Shown: one piece after another, positions 1 to 7,054 of the stretch
Layout: the number at the start of each line of letters is the position of its first letter
Numbering within the stretch: position 1 is the stretch's first letter
From: RGIG464 sp045643185
GTDB lineage: Bacteria > Myxococcota_A > Bradymonadia > UBA4248
Direction: 5' to 3'
DNA length: 17,030 nucleotides
Assembly (NCBI GenBank): GCA_045643185.1
Contig: JAZUKH010000057.1
Span: forward strand, 1-17,030
Notes under the pieces: model-generated
What the model saw: the letters and a program-made list of their open reading frames with translations, nothing else
What the model was told of the DNA's origin: nothing
The model's database searches: none
Translations under genes and position numbers: made by a program

Positions 1-749
1 TCGGCAACGCGTTCGTCGGCGCAGCCGGAACCGTGAACGTGCATGTCTGGGCCGCCGAGGCGTCCCTGACCGGCTTTGGCAAACGCGTTGAGTGCAGTGC
101 CGCCGATGCAGATCGAAGCTTGTTCGGTCATGACGACCCTGTCGCAGAAAATGGGTAGGTAGCCGCCACCGGCGAGGCAGTCGCCGAAAACGGCGGCGAT
201 CTGCGGCAGGCCAGCGCGGCTGTGACGAACTTGTTGTTCGAAAATGCCGCCGGCGCCTTGTTCACCGGCGTAAGTTTGGTCCTGCGTCGGCAGAAACAAG
301 CCCGCGCTTTCGATGAGCCAAATGATGGGCAGGCCGAGACGCTGCGCGGCTTTTTGGGCGCGAAGAATTTTTTTGGACGTTTCGGGCAGCCAGGCGCCGG
401 CGTTGAGAGCAGGGTCGCTCGCGATCACGAGACAGTGCAGACCACAACACGTGCCGGCAACACAAAATGTGCCTGCACCGTATGGCTTTTGAGATGATTC
501 GGGGTAGCTTGCGCCGTATTCGGCAAAAAGGCCGAGGTCGAAGCGCAATGAGCCTTCGTCCAGAACCGCGTCGATGCGTTCAAAGACGGTCAACTTATGC
601 TGCTGACGCAGTCGCTCCATGGCGCGCGCTGAACGAATCTGACGAATTTCGCGCGCTTGTGCGTCCAGGGCTTGTTCGCGCGCCTGAATGGTGGCGCGGT
701 CGCCCGTTGGTTTGGACGCCGGGTGGCCAATGGAAACGAGGTTGAGCAT
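1..749 (-). CDS. Acyl-CoA carboxylase/decarboxylase carboxyltransferase subunit (partial, C-terminus off the left edge)
   Basis: Reading the minus strand from ATG at 749 gives about 249 residues with no stop, running off the left edge. The protein begins MLNLVSIGHPASK. It shows hallmarks of the crotonase-fold carboxyltransferases that move carboxyl groups between biotin and an acyl-CoA: SDPALNAGAWLPETSKKILRAQ-type sequence near residues 110-130, then GDCLAGGGYLPI near 190-200 (oxyanion-hole glycines), then LGGPDMHVHGSG near 230-240, which matches the LGGADxHxxxSG block of methylcrotonyl/propionyl-CoA carboxylase beta chains. The AGAW and AGGGY spellings also recall glutaconyl-CoA decarboxylase alpha chains, so the substrate cannot be fixed. 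The start lies 21 bp after the nifS stop, so it is probably cotranscribed with nifUS, but the upstream Shine-Dalgarno is weak. Family confident; exact substrate unknown. Confidence 0.8.
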   Translation of the reverse strand, partial: MLNLVSIGHPASKPTGDRATIQAREQALDAQAREIRQIRSARAMERLRQQHKLTVFERIDAVLDEGSLRFDLGLFAEYGASYPESSQKPYGAGTFCVAGTCCGLHCLVIASDPALNAGAWLPETSKKILRAQKAAQRLGLPIIWLIESAGLFLPTQDQTYAGEQGAGGIFEQQVRHSRAGLPQIAAVFGDCLAGGGYLPIFCDRVVMTEQASICIGGTALNAFAKAGQGRLGGPDMHVHGSGCADERVA

Positions 750-770
750 GAATGACGCGGTTTTGGAGAA

Positions 771-1985
771 TTACTTTTCGATGATCAGAGCTTCACCGCG
801 CGGGCATTGTTTTTCCTGATCCCAATACGGTGAAAGTTTACGCAGATTGTCGACGATCTTGGGCATGACGTCGAGCACGTGATCGATGTCTTCCTTGGTC
901 GTATCGCGGCTCATCGAGAAGCGGATCGAGCCATGGACAGCGGTGAAGGGCACGTGCATAGCGCGCAGTACGTGTGACGGATCGAGTGAACCGCTCGTGC
1001 AGGCTGAGCCGGACGAGGCACAGATACCTTCGAGGTCGAGCTGGTAGAGGATGCCTTCGCCTTCGATGCAGTGGAAAGCCGCGTTGACGGTGTTGGGCAG
1101 TCGTTCGGCGCCCTGACCGTTGATCACGACATAGGGAATTTTGAGCAAACCCTGTTCGAGTCGATCACGGAGTTCAACGAGACGGGCTTCTTGATCGAAC
1201 GAGGCCTGGGCGAGTTCACAGGCTTTGGCCAGAGCGACAATGTAGGGAATATTCTCGGTGCCGCCGCGGCGACCCGATTCCTGGTGACCGCCATAGAGGA
1301 ATGGACGACAGGCGGCACCTTTTTTCATGTAGAGAACACCGACGCCTTTGGGCGCATGAACTTTGTGACCTGAGAAAGACAGGAAATCGACGTTGGCGAG
1401 GTCGCCAGAGAGGTCGATGGGCACCTTGCCGACGGCTTGTGTGGCGTCGGTGTGGAAAAGGATGCGGGCATCCGTCGCCTTGGTGATGTTGGCGAGCTTG
1501 GCGATCGGGAAAACGACGCCTGTCTCATTGTTGGCATACATCATGGTGACGAGCAGCGTCTCGTTGGGGCGCAGCGCTTTGACGAAGGCCTTCATATCGA
1601 TCTCGCCCTTGATATTCACGCCGATGCGCGTGATCTCGTAGCCTTCGCGCTCAAGTTGTTCGCAGAGTGCGAGCACGGCAGGGTGTTCTACTTCGCTCGT
1701 AATGATGTGTTTGCGATTCGGGTTGGCCATGACGGCGCCGCGAATGGCCGTGTTGTTCGATTCGGTCGCGCAGGACGTGAAGAGGATCTCGGTACTCTGT
1801 TTGGCACCCAGAAATTTCGCAATCGTTTTGCGCGCGTCGTCAAGAGCTGCGCCAGCTAGCTTGGCGCGTTCGTACATCGAGCTCGGGTTGAAGTAGATAT
1901 CGCTGAAATAGGGTCTCATCGCGTCGACGACTTCTTCGGGGACGCGGGTCGTGGCGTTGTTATCGAGATATACGCAACGTTCCAT
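771..1985 (-). CDS. nifS: Cysteine desulfurase NifS
   Basis: A 404-residue PLP enzyme that takes sulfur from L-cysteine as an enzyme persulfide and passes it to the NifU scaffold, releasing alanine. Visible motifs are the N-terminal VYLDNNATTRVPEEVV, the cofactor-contacting HTDATQAVGK near 180, the SFSGHK motif with the Schiff-base lysine near 205-210, and SSGSACTSGS near 325-335 carrying the catalytic cysteine. The short active-site loop and the length are typical of group I (NifS/IscS) desulfurases, and the N-terminus plus the NifU neighbour favour NifS. The ATG at 1985 is preceded by a near-perfect Shine-Dalgarno (AAGGAGG, 7-nt spacing) that overlaps the nifU stop codon, so translation is probably linked to nifU. 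No nitrogenase genes are in view, so a housekeeping or general Fe-S role is inferred. Confidence 0.95.
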   Translation of the reverse strand: MERCVYLDNNATTRVPEEVVDAMRPYFSDIYFNPSSMYERAKLAGAALDDARKTIAKFLGAKQSTEILFTSCATESNNTAIRGAVMANPNRKHIITSEVEHPAVLALCEQLEREGYEITRIGVNIKGEIDMKAFVKALRPNETLLVTMMYANNETGVVFPIAKLANITKATDARILFHTDATQAVGKVPIDLSGDLANVDFLSFSGHKVHAPKGVGVLYMKKGAACRPFLYGGHQESGRRGGTENIPYIVALAKACELAQASFDQEARLVELRDRLEQGLLKIPYVVINGQGAERLPNTVNAAFHCIEGEGILYQLDLEGICASSGSACTSGSLDPSHVLRAMHVPFTAVHGSIRFSMSRDTTKEDIDHVLDVMPKIVDNLRKLSPYWDQEKQCPRGEALIIEK

Positions 1986-1997
1986 GTTTATGCCTCC

Positions 1998-2930
1998 TTA
2001 GACTTCGATGACGCGAAGCGAATCATCGACTTTTTCACGCAGTTTCTTTTCGATGACATAGTGGATGGTACCGGAGGCGCCGGGGCAGGTGGCGCAGGCG
2101 CCCGTGAGCGAGACGTAGACGAGGTTTTCCTTGATGTCGATGATCTCGACGTCACCGCCGTCGTCGGCGAGCATTGGTTTAATGTCTTCGACGAGCGTCT
2201 GTTCGATGCGTTTGGAGAGCTGGAACGGGCTGAGTTTGGGTTTAGATGCGTCATCCTGTTTGGCAGAAAATTCACAGGCGCCTTCACCCCAACGTTCGTC
2301 GAGCAGATCCTGAATGCCGCCGGGCGCATGCTGGCAGGCACCGCAGGCACCACCAGCTTTCAGGGCGCCAACCACGTCTTCGAGCGTGTGCAGGTTAAGT
2401 TCGACGATCTTGCGACGGATCTGGTTTTCCGTCACGTTGAAGCATTTGCAGACGAGGCGCGATTCTTCGTTTTCTTTACTTTCGAGCTTGATGCCAAGGG
2501 CTTCGAGGTCGACACCGCGTTTGGCTGCCCAGTCGGCGACAGCTGCTTCGAGGGCTTCGGCGCCCATGACCGAGCAGTGGATCTTTTGCGAAGGGAGGCC
2601 TTCGAGGAATTTTACGATGTCTTCGTTGCGGATCTTGAGCGCCTGGATCGGCGTGTATTCGCCTTGTTCGATGATCGCGCAGAGTGCTTCGCTCGATGCG
2701 ATCGCGCTTGTGCAACCGAACGTTGAGTATTTGGCGGCAACGATCACGTCATCCACCGGGTTTTCGGCTTTACGAACTTTGAAGAAAAAGCGCATGGCGT
2801 CGCCACACGCGATTGAGCCGTGTTCACCAACACCGTCGGCATCCGCTATTTCGCCAAAGTGGCTTTCTTCCGCGCCGTTTACGGCATTCATAAAAAGGAT
2901 TTTTGTCTTGTCACTATATTGCCAGGCCAT
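1998..2930 (-). CDS. nifU: Three-domain NifU Fe-S cluster scaffold
   Basis: A 310-residue scaffold that assembles Fe-S clusters with NifS sulfur and passes them to apo-proteins. The domains in order are: an IscU-like N-terminal domain with ligand cysteines at about 42, 73 and 119 (ACGDAMR, FGCTSAIAS, IHCSVMG); a central [2Fe-2S] Fer2_BFD-type domain with CxC at 161/163 and CxxC at 196/199; and a C-terminal Nfu domain with CATC at 279-282. This is the full nine-cysteine pattern of Azotobacter NifU. The open frame extends 17 codons further upstream, but ATG at 2930 (MAWQYSDK) is the better start: AAAGGA sits 8 nt before it and the protein then begins like other NifUs. It is first in a minus-strand operon with nifS 12 bp downstream. 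Confidence 0.95.
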   Translation of the reverse strand: MAWQYSDKTKILFMNAVNGAEESHFGEIADADGVGEHGSIACGDAMRFFFKVRKAENPVDDVIVAAKYSTFGCTSAIASSEALCAIIEQGEYTPIQALKIRNEDIVKFLEGLPSQKIHCSVMGAEALEAAVADWAAKRGVDLEALGIKLESKENEESRLVCKCFNVTENQIRRKIVELNLHTLEDVVGALKAGGACGACQHAPGGIQDLLDERWGEGACEFSAKQDDASKPKLSPFQLSKRIEQTLVEDIKPMLADDGGDVEIIDIKENLVYVSLTGACATCPGASGTIHYVIEKKLREKVDDSLRVIEV

Positions 2931-3027
2931 TGCAAGCGTCCTTTCAACCAGGTTGAAGAGATAAAAAAGTATGTGGGGCAACGGGTTTGTTGGTCAAACC
3001 GCGTTTGAGCCGAAAAAAACGCGCGCC

Positions 3028-3056
3028 ATTATACGCCAGTTTCACAAAAAGTGCCT
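3028..3056 (-). promoter_or_regulatory. Candidate promoter of the nifU-nifS operon
   Basis: On the minus strand a perfect TATAAT (3033-3028) lies about 100 bp before the nifU start. The hexamer 17 nt upstream (AGGCAC, around 3056-3051) is a poor -35, so an activator or another -35 may be involved. The region between the topoisomerase stop and nifU also holds several GCGCGC-rich blocks that could be operators; none matches an operator I can name. Confidence 0.4.
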
Positions 3057-3128
3057 TAACGTAATTTATGGCGCGCAATAAGTTAATCATGTGCGCGCGT
3101 TTGGCAATCAAATTTGTTTGGTTTGCCT

Positions 3129-3148
3129 AACAAAACGCGCGTTTCGTT
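3129..3148. other. Imperfect palindrome at the end of the topoisomerase gene
   Basis: A 20-nt near-palindrome (arms AACAAAACG and CGTTTCGTT, one G.T pair when folded) overlaps the TAA stop of the topoisomerase gene. It could form a hairpin in the 3' end of that mRNA and might act as a weak terminator. There is no proper T-run after it, so the role is uncertain. Confidence 0.3.
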
Positions 3149-5583
3149 TAGAGGTTATCGTCGTTATTGGGGGCGTCTGACATCAGTGCGTCGAGTGCGT
3201 TGGGACTGGGCGTGTCTGACTGCGACGGTGGCACGTAAATCGGTGCCGCGACGACCTCGATGACGGTGCCGCGCCGCAAAAGCAGGTTGCCCTTGCTTCC
3301 GCGTTTACCGCCCAAAAAGCGTTTAGCACAGATGACCATTTCTCGCTGGTCGGAGAGTTTGACGCGCACGCCGTCGTCGGGAGACTCAACGACCGCGAAG
3401 CCAACGAGCTTGGTGCCAGGGTCGAGCGTGACGCCTCGGTAACCTTTGCCAGCCGTCTTGAGCGTATCCAGATCTTCGAGCGGAAAGACGTTGGCGCGCG
3501 TGTTTGTGCCGATCAGTGAGACGTAGCCCGCGCCTCGGGCCAGCGTGACGCCGATGATCGCGTCGCCTTCGTTTAGGCGCGCATACAGACGGCCGGCGGC
3601 CGTCGAGACTTTGGTGAACGGCTCGACCGGAATACGGATGAGCTGAGCGTTTTCAGTCGCGGCGACGACGCACAGTGGCTCTTCGTCCAGGTCGACCATG
3701 TCGAACAAGGTTTTGGGTTTCGTCTCGGGTTTGGGCGGTGCCAGCGTCTTGTCGTCAGCGATCATGGCGCCGATGATGCTTTCTCCGTCCTCGAATTTGA
3801 ACATCGTGGCCATGGGCGTGCCATAGCCGACCGATTTGGATGCGGGCACGTTGCTGAGAAGCGTCGTGTAGACCTTGCCTTTGGACGAAAAGAGCATGAG
3901 CGGTGATCGCGTTGAACCTTGGAGCACGAAATTGACGGCGTCATTTTCTTTGACCGAAACCTTGGAAACGTCAGAAAATGACTTTTGACGTTTGATCATG
4001 CCGGATCTGGTGATCACGATGTAGCAGTTTTCGTCGAGGATGAAGGCTTCGGGGGCGTAGTTGTCTTCAAAACGGATGCCGCCGAACTCGGTTCGGCGCG
4101 GATCGTCGACCTCCTGAAGCACCTGTTCCAGATCTGTCGCGACTTCGCGCCAGATCTTGCTGTCACTCGCTAAAATTGCGTCGATGTGGTTCGCTTCCTT
4201 CTGTTTGGCGCTCTGTTCGGCCAGAAGCTTGTCGACTTCGAGTTTGGCGATGCGGTAGAGGCGCATCAGCAGAATGGCTTCGGCCTGAACTTCGTCGAGA
4301 TCAAAACGCGCACACAACTTTTTGGAGGCATCGTCCTTGTCTTCCGCGTTTTTTATGATCTCAATGGCTTCTTCAAGGTTGTTGTAGAGCTTGATGAAGC
4401 CTTCGAGAATGTGCAGGCGTTCGCGCAGCTGGGTGAGTTTCCAGCGCAGGCGTTTGGTGACGACTTCGAAGCGGAAATCGATGAAGTGACGAAGGATCTC
4501 AAGCAGGCTGAGGCGTTTGGGACGATAGGTGCCTGGTTTGTCGCCCGGAACGAGACACGTCAGATTGACGTCGAAACGACGCTGCATGATCGTGTTTTTG
4601 AACAGGTAGGCCATGATGGCGTCGGTGTCGGCGCCTGGCCGCGGTTCGAGCACGAGACGCATGTCGGCTGCGGATTCATCGACGCAGTCAACGAGCAGCG
4701 GCAGTTTGTTCGAATCGATCAGATCGCGGATCGAGCTGAAAAGCGTGTTTCGGTTCAACGTGGTCGAAACGAATGGCATGCTCGTCAGAATGATGCGTTT
4801 ACGCTTGCCGTCATCTTCGATCTGATAGTTGCCTTGGACGAGAATGGCACCCTGACCGGTCGCATAGACTTTACGAATGTCTTCGCGCGGCGTGAGGATC
4901 TTGCCGCCCAGCGGAAAGTCTGGCCCGGGAAGGATGTCCATGACCTGGTCGAGCGTGATGGCCGGGTCTTTGATCATAGCCAGACAGGCTTTGAGGCATT
5001 CACTCAGGTTGTGGGGAGGAATGTTGGTTGCCATGCCGACGGCGATGCCGTTCGAACCATTGCACAAAAGCGACGGAATGGCTGTCGGCAGCACGCTCGG
5101 TTCCTTGAACGTGCCTGAGTAGTTTGGGCGAAAATCGATGATGTGCTCATCAAGATCGTCGAGCATTTTGGCTGCGATCGGTTGGAGGCGTGCCTCGGTG
5201 TAACGATAGGCAGCCGCTTTGTCGCCGTCGGGGGATCCAAAGTTGCCCTGGCCATCCACGAGCGGATAACGCATCATAAAAGGCTGGGCCATGTGTACCA
5301 TGGCGTCATAGATCGAGCTGTCGCCGTGCGGGTGATAGCGTCCCATGACTTGACCGACGATCTGAGCGCTTTTTTGGAACTTCGCTTCGTGCGTGAGCTT
5401 CATTTCGTGCATGCCGTAAAGGATGCGGCGCTGGACCGGCTTGAGGCCGTCGCGCACATCGGGGAGCGCACGCGTCGTGATGACGCTCAGGGCGTAGTTC
5501 AGGTAACGAGCCTGTGCTGTTTCGTAAAGTGAAACGGTCTGGATGTCGGCCGTTTCGATCATCGTCGTCGTTTTTTTAGCCAT
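3148..5583 (-). CDS. parC: Type IIA DNA topoisomerase subunit A (ParC/GyrA family)
   Basis: An 811-residue breakage-reunion subunit that cuts and rejoins both DNA strands together with a GyrB/ParE ATPase partner. The winged-helix block reads GRYHPHGDSSIYDAMVHMAQ near 81-100, followed by DGQGNFGSPDGD and AAAYRYTEARL, where Tyr128 is the DNA-linking tyrosine. Ser89 and Asp93 correspond to E. coli GyrA Ser83 and Asp87, so the quinolone-contact positions look wild type. IAVGMATNIPPHNLSE follows near 185-200, then a long coiled-coil region, and a C-terminal beta-pinwheel from about 500. No canonical GyrA box (QRRGGKG) is present, only a degenerate GGKRGSKG near 755, so topoisomerase IV is preferred over gyrase; this choice is not certain. 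ATG at 5583 has AGGAA 8 nt upstream. Confidence 0.9.
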   Translation of the reverse strand: MAKKTTTMIETADIQTVSLYETAQARYLNYALSVITTRALPDVRDGLKPVQRRILYGMHEMKLTHEAKFQKSAQIVGQVMGRYHPHGDSSIYDAMVHMAQPFMMRYPLVDGQGNFGSPDGDKAAAYRYTEARLQPIAAKMLDDLDEHIIDFRPNYSGTFKEPSVLPTAIPSLLCNGSNGIAVGMATNIPPHNLSECLKACLAMIKDPAITLDQVMDILPGPDFPLGGKILTPREDIRKVYATGQGAILVQGNYQIEDDGKRKRIILTSMPFVSTTLNRNTLFSSIRDLIDSNKLPLLVDCVDESAADMRLVLEPRPGADTDAIMAYLFKNTIMQRRFDVNLTCLVPGDKPGTYRPKRLSLLEILRHFIDFRFEVVTKRLRWKLTQLRERLHILEGFIKLYNNLEEAIEIIKNAEDKDDASKKLCARFDLDEVQAEAILLMRLYRIAKLEVDKLLAEQSAKQKEANHIDAILASDSKIWREVATDLEQVLQEVDDPRRTEFGGIRFEDNYAPEAFILDENCYIVITRSGMIKRQKSFSDVSKVSVKENDAVNFVLQGSTRSPLMLFSSKGKVYTTLLSNVPASKSVGYGTPMATMFKFEDGESIIGAMIADDKTLAPPKPETKPKTLFDMVDLDEEPLCVVAATENAQLIRIPVEPFTKVSTAAGRLYARLNEGDAIIGVTLARGAGYVSLIGTNTRANVFPLEDLDTLKTAGKGYRGVTLDPGTKLVGFAVVESPDDGVRVKLSDQREMVICAKRFLGGKRGSKGNLLLRRGTVIEVVAAPIYVPPSQSDTPSPNALDALMSDAPNNDDNL

Positions 5584-5607
5584 TGTCGCGATTCCTGCGT
5601 TTATTTT

Positions 5608-5622
5608 CGTCCACCGTGGACG
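5608..5622. promoter_or_regulatory. Perfect palindrome at the predicted topoisomerase transcription start
   Basis: CGTCCAC-C-GTGGACG: 7-bp perfect arms around one base. It lies at about +1 to +14 of the transcript predicted from the promoter at 5628-5656 and 25 nt before the topoisomerase ATG. It could be a repressor operator or a 5'-UTR hairpin. No specific regulator is recognised. Confidence 0.5.
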
Positions 5623-5627
5623 GTTTT

Positions 5628-5656
5628 GCTATACAAAAATTCTCTAAACAAAACAA
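5628..5656 (-). promoter_or_regulatory. Candidate sigma70-type promoter of the topoisomerase gene
   Basis: On the minus strand TTGTTT (5656-5651) and TATAGC (5633-5628) are separated by exactly 17 nt. The surroundings are AT-rich. The predicted start, near 5621, gives a leader of about 40 nt ending in AGGAA before the ATG at 5583. Confidence 0.5.
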
Positions 5657-5737
5657 GTGAACAAACCGTGCGTATTGTTTTTGTATTACAGCTGTAACTT
5701 TTTCGCAGCTGGTTTTGGGCCCCGCCAGGCGAGGGGG

Positions 5738-5786
5738 TAGCGGCGTATTGGCGAAGCCAATAGCCGCGTAGGGGGAGACTTCCCCC
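5738..5786. repeat. Two adjacent stem-loops, including a G-run/C-run hairpin
   Basis: 5738-5770 folds as a long hairpin (TA-GCGGC-bulge G-TATTGGC, loop GAA, GCCAATA-GCCGC-bulge G-TA). It is followed at 5771-5786 by GGGGGA-GACT-TCCCCC. A second copy of the G/C hairpin type occurs at 10921-10940. Both lie in gene-free DNA, which suggests a dispersed palindromic element rather than part of a gene. The rest of 5657-5830 shows nothing else that I recognise. Confidence 0.45.
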
Positions 5787-5831
5787 CACCAGAAAAGCGA
5801 AAACGGTTTGAGTGAAGGGTTGCGTTTAGAC

Positions 5832-5860
5832 AAAAAAAAGCCTCTGCGATTGCAGAGGCT
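5832..5860 (-). terminator. Intrinsic terminator after tRNA-Gly
   Basis: On the minus strand the stem AGCCTCTGC / GCAGAGGCT (9 bp, 4-nt loop) is followed by a run of eight T. It begins 4 nt after the 3' end of the tRNA and therefore ends the tRNA transcript. Confidence 0.9.
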
Positions 5861-5864
5861 TTGA

Positions 5865-5937
5865 AGCGAGTTACGGGACTCGGACCCGCGACATCCAGCT
5901 TGGGAAGCTAGCGCTCTACCAACTGAGCCAAACTCGC
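5865..5937 (-). tRNA. tRNA-Gly (anticodon CCC)
   Basis: A 73-nt cloverleaf folds cleanly. The acceptor stem is GCGAGTT/AACTCGC (7 perfect pairs), the D-arm GCTC-AGTTGGTA-GAGC, the anticodon arm CTAGC-TTCCCAA-GCTGG with anticodon CCC (reads GGG), and the T-arm GCGGG-TCCGAGT-CCCGT. The discriminator base is U, as is usual for bacterial tRNA-Gly. The 3' CCA is not encoded. The loop has TCC where TTC is usual at the start of the T-loop, a minor oddity. The gene has its own promoter and terminator on the same strand. Confidence 0.93.
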
Positions 5938-5939
5938 CC

Positions 5940-5960
5940 AACAGACTTATTTAGTCTGTT
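5940..5960. other. Stem-loop immediately upstream of tRNA-Gly
   Basis: AACAGACT-TATTT-AGTCTGTT, an 8-bp perfect inverted repeat ending 2 nt before the mature 5' end of the tRNA. In the primary transcript it would form a hairpin in the leader and could influence 5' processing. It is not followed by a T-run, so it is not called a terminator. Confidence 0.5.
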
Positions 5961-5986
5961 AGATCAACTTGCGTTGACGGGGTGCG

Positions 5987-6015
5987 TTTTTAGAACGCGA
6001 ACACGGGATTGTCAA
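5987..6015 (-). promoter_or_regulatory. Promoter of tRNA-Gly
   Basis: On the minus strand a perfect TTGACA (6015-6010), a 17-nt spacer and TAAAAA (5992-5987). The bases after the -10 are CGCACCCC, a GC-rich discriminator like those of stringently controlled stable-RNA promoters. The predicted start near 5980 leaves a leader of about 43 nt. The -35 lies just downstream of the lrp stop codon. Confidence 0.65.
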
Positions 6016-6025
6016 TAAAAATGTG

Positions 6026-6490
6026 TTAGGGCACACATTCGAGTGAGTAACCCTCGTCTTCCTTGAGGCTTGAAAAGATCAGGAAGGTTTCCTGACGATC
6101 GAGGCCTGGGAGTTTCGAGAGCGTGTTTTTGATGAGTTCGCTGAGGTGATCAATGTCACGCAGAACGATGTGCAGGACGTAATCGTAACGGCCTGTGATG
6201 TGATACGCGACTTTGACTTCTGGGATCTGTGCGACGCGTTGTTCGAACTGATCGATGGACTGGATCTGATGCTGGCTCAGGTTGATCATGACGAGTGCCT
6301 GAACCGTGTAGCCGATGGCTTTTGGGTTGATCACCGCGCGGTAGGACGTGATGATGCCTTTTTCTTTGAGTTTGTTCACACGATTGAGCATGGAGCTTTC
6401 GGCCAGCTCATTCATGTTGGCGAGTTCTTTGTTGCTGATATCGGCACGTCGCTGGAGCGTTTCAAGAATGCTTTTATCTAATGGATGCAT
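6026..6490 (-). CDS. Lrp/AsnC family transcriptional regulator
   Basis: A 154-residue regulator of the feast/famine family. These bind DNA as dimers or octamers and respond to amino acids or other small effectors. The N-terminal helix-turn-helix (about 2-60) reads LDKSILETLQRRADISNK then LAESSMLNRVNKLKEKGII. A RAM ligand-binding domain follows (about 65-145) with the typical AYHITGRYDYVLHIVLRD near 105-120. The open frame continues 13 codons upstream, but ATG at 6490 (MHPLDKS) starts the family-typical sequence and has GGGAGG 4 nt before it. It diverges from xdhAB across a 564-bp region rich in inverted repeats, so autoregulation and control of xdhAB are plausible but inferred. Which family member it is cannot be told. 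Confidence 0.93.
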   Translation of the reverse strand: MHPLDKSILETLQRRADISNKELANMNELAESSMLNRVNKLKEKGIITSYRAVINPKAIGYTVQALVMINLSQHQIQSIDQFEQRVAQIPEVKVAYHITGRYDYVLHIVLRDIDHLSELIKNTLSKLPGLDRQETFLIFSSLKEDEGYSLECVP

Positions 6491-6698
6491 ATATCCTCCC
6501 AAACTAATGTGGCGGGAACACGTCACCACAACATCTATAACAACATTATATATATGGAGTTAGGGATAGCCGTTTTGAGCGGCGGAAGTGGCGTCGAATT
6601 TTTTTCGGCACCGGACGGGCGCGGGCTTTTACGCGTAAACGTAAAAATTCGCAAGGAATATTTGGCAGAAAATGCCAAAATTTGCTCAGTATTCTGAA

Positions 6699-6714
6699 TT
6701 GAATTCGAGAATTC
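6699..6714. promoter_or_regulatory. Perfect inverted repeat, candidate Lrp-family operator
   Basis: TGAATTC-GA-GAATTCA, a 7-2-7 perfect dyad, flanked symmetrically by TTCTGAA and TTCAGAA. Its AT-rich dyad form and its place in the lrp-xdhA region fit an Lrp/AsnC site. The assignment to this regulator is inference. Confidence 0.45.
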
Positions 6715-6966
6715 ACAGGTTTTCTGTTCAGAAATAGATTTTCTGGGAAGAAACTGAGAAAAAGCAAATTTTTTCATAGAAACACAAAGCATGAGCATTA
6801 TAGAACAAAACCGAAAAAAATCGGCAAATATTTGCATAAAATTCGCTTATTTTTTGTATCAAAATATAGCGAAACACAAAGTGTGAAACGTGTCAGTATT
6901 TTGGTTGAAAACGAGTCAACTACATGTGGCAGATTGTGTGCAAGTCGTTGATTTATCTCGATTTGC

Positions 6967-6995
6967 TTGTCTTTTAGGGTTGAACAGGCTAGACT
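6967..6995 (+). promoter_or_regulatory. Candidate promoter of xdhAB
   Basis: TTGTCT (6967-6972) and TAGACT (6990-6995) are 17 nt apart, each with four of six consensus bases. This would start transcription near 7002, about 50 nt before the xdhA ATG. Weaker -10-like sequences occur further up, for example TATAGC at 6865-6870, so this is one option among several. Confidence 0.35.
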
Positions 6996-7054
6996 GGATT
7001 TTTGCAGGTTTTATCCTGAGATCCATCATCGACAATCGAAACGAGAGAGGAACG

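Larger units (their letters stand above)
6491..7054. promoter_or_regulatory. AT-rich divergent control region between lrp and xdhA
   Basis: 564 bp without a convincing gene and clearly richer in A+T than its flanks. It holds several symmetrical sequences: TTTGGCA-5 nt-TGCCAAA (6661-6679), TGAATTC-GA-GAATTCA (6699-6714) inside a wider TTCTGAA (6691-6697)...TTCAGAA (6727-6733) pair, and GCAAATATTTGC (6824-6835). The 11-mer GAAACACAAAG is directly repeated at 6779-6789 and 6871-6881. These look like protein-binding sites, with the Lrp-family product next door as the first candidate. A possible lrp -10 (TATAAT on the minus strand) lies around 6545-6555, without a clear -35. Confidence 0.55.

Noticed and set aside
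771..2930. Evidence for nitrogen fixation
   Set aside because: nifU and nifS alone also serve general Fe-S assembly in non-diazotrophs; no nifHDK or nifENB is in the window.
3040..3056. Sigma54 promoter for nifU (GGCAC then GTGA)
   Set aside because: The -12 GC is missing at the required spacing, while a perfect TATAAT lies just downstream.
4186..5118. 310-codon open frame on the plus strand
   Set aside because: It lies antisense within the topoisomerase gene, which has complete catalytic motifs; a product of codon bias.
5576..5941. 121-codon open frame on the minus strand
   Set aside because: It overlaps the tRNA gene, its terminator and the hairpins; its sequence is a translation of repeats.
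6890..7054. N-terminal extension of XdhA
   Set aside because: It does not resemble XdhA, is AT-rich, and ATG at 7055 has a good Shine-Dalgarno and begins the ferredoxin domain.
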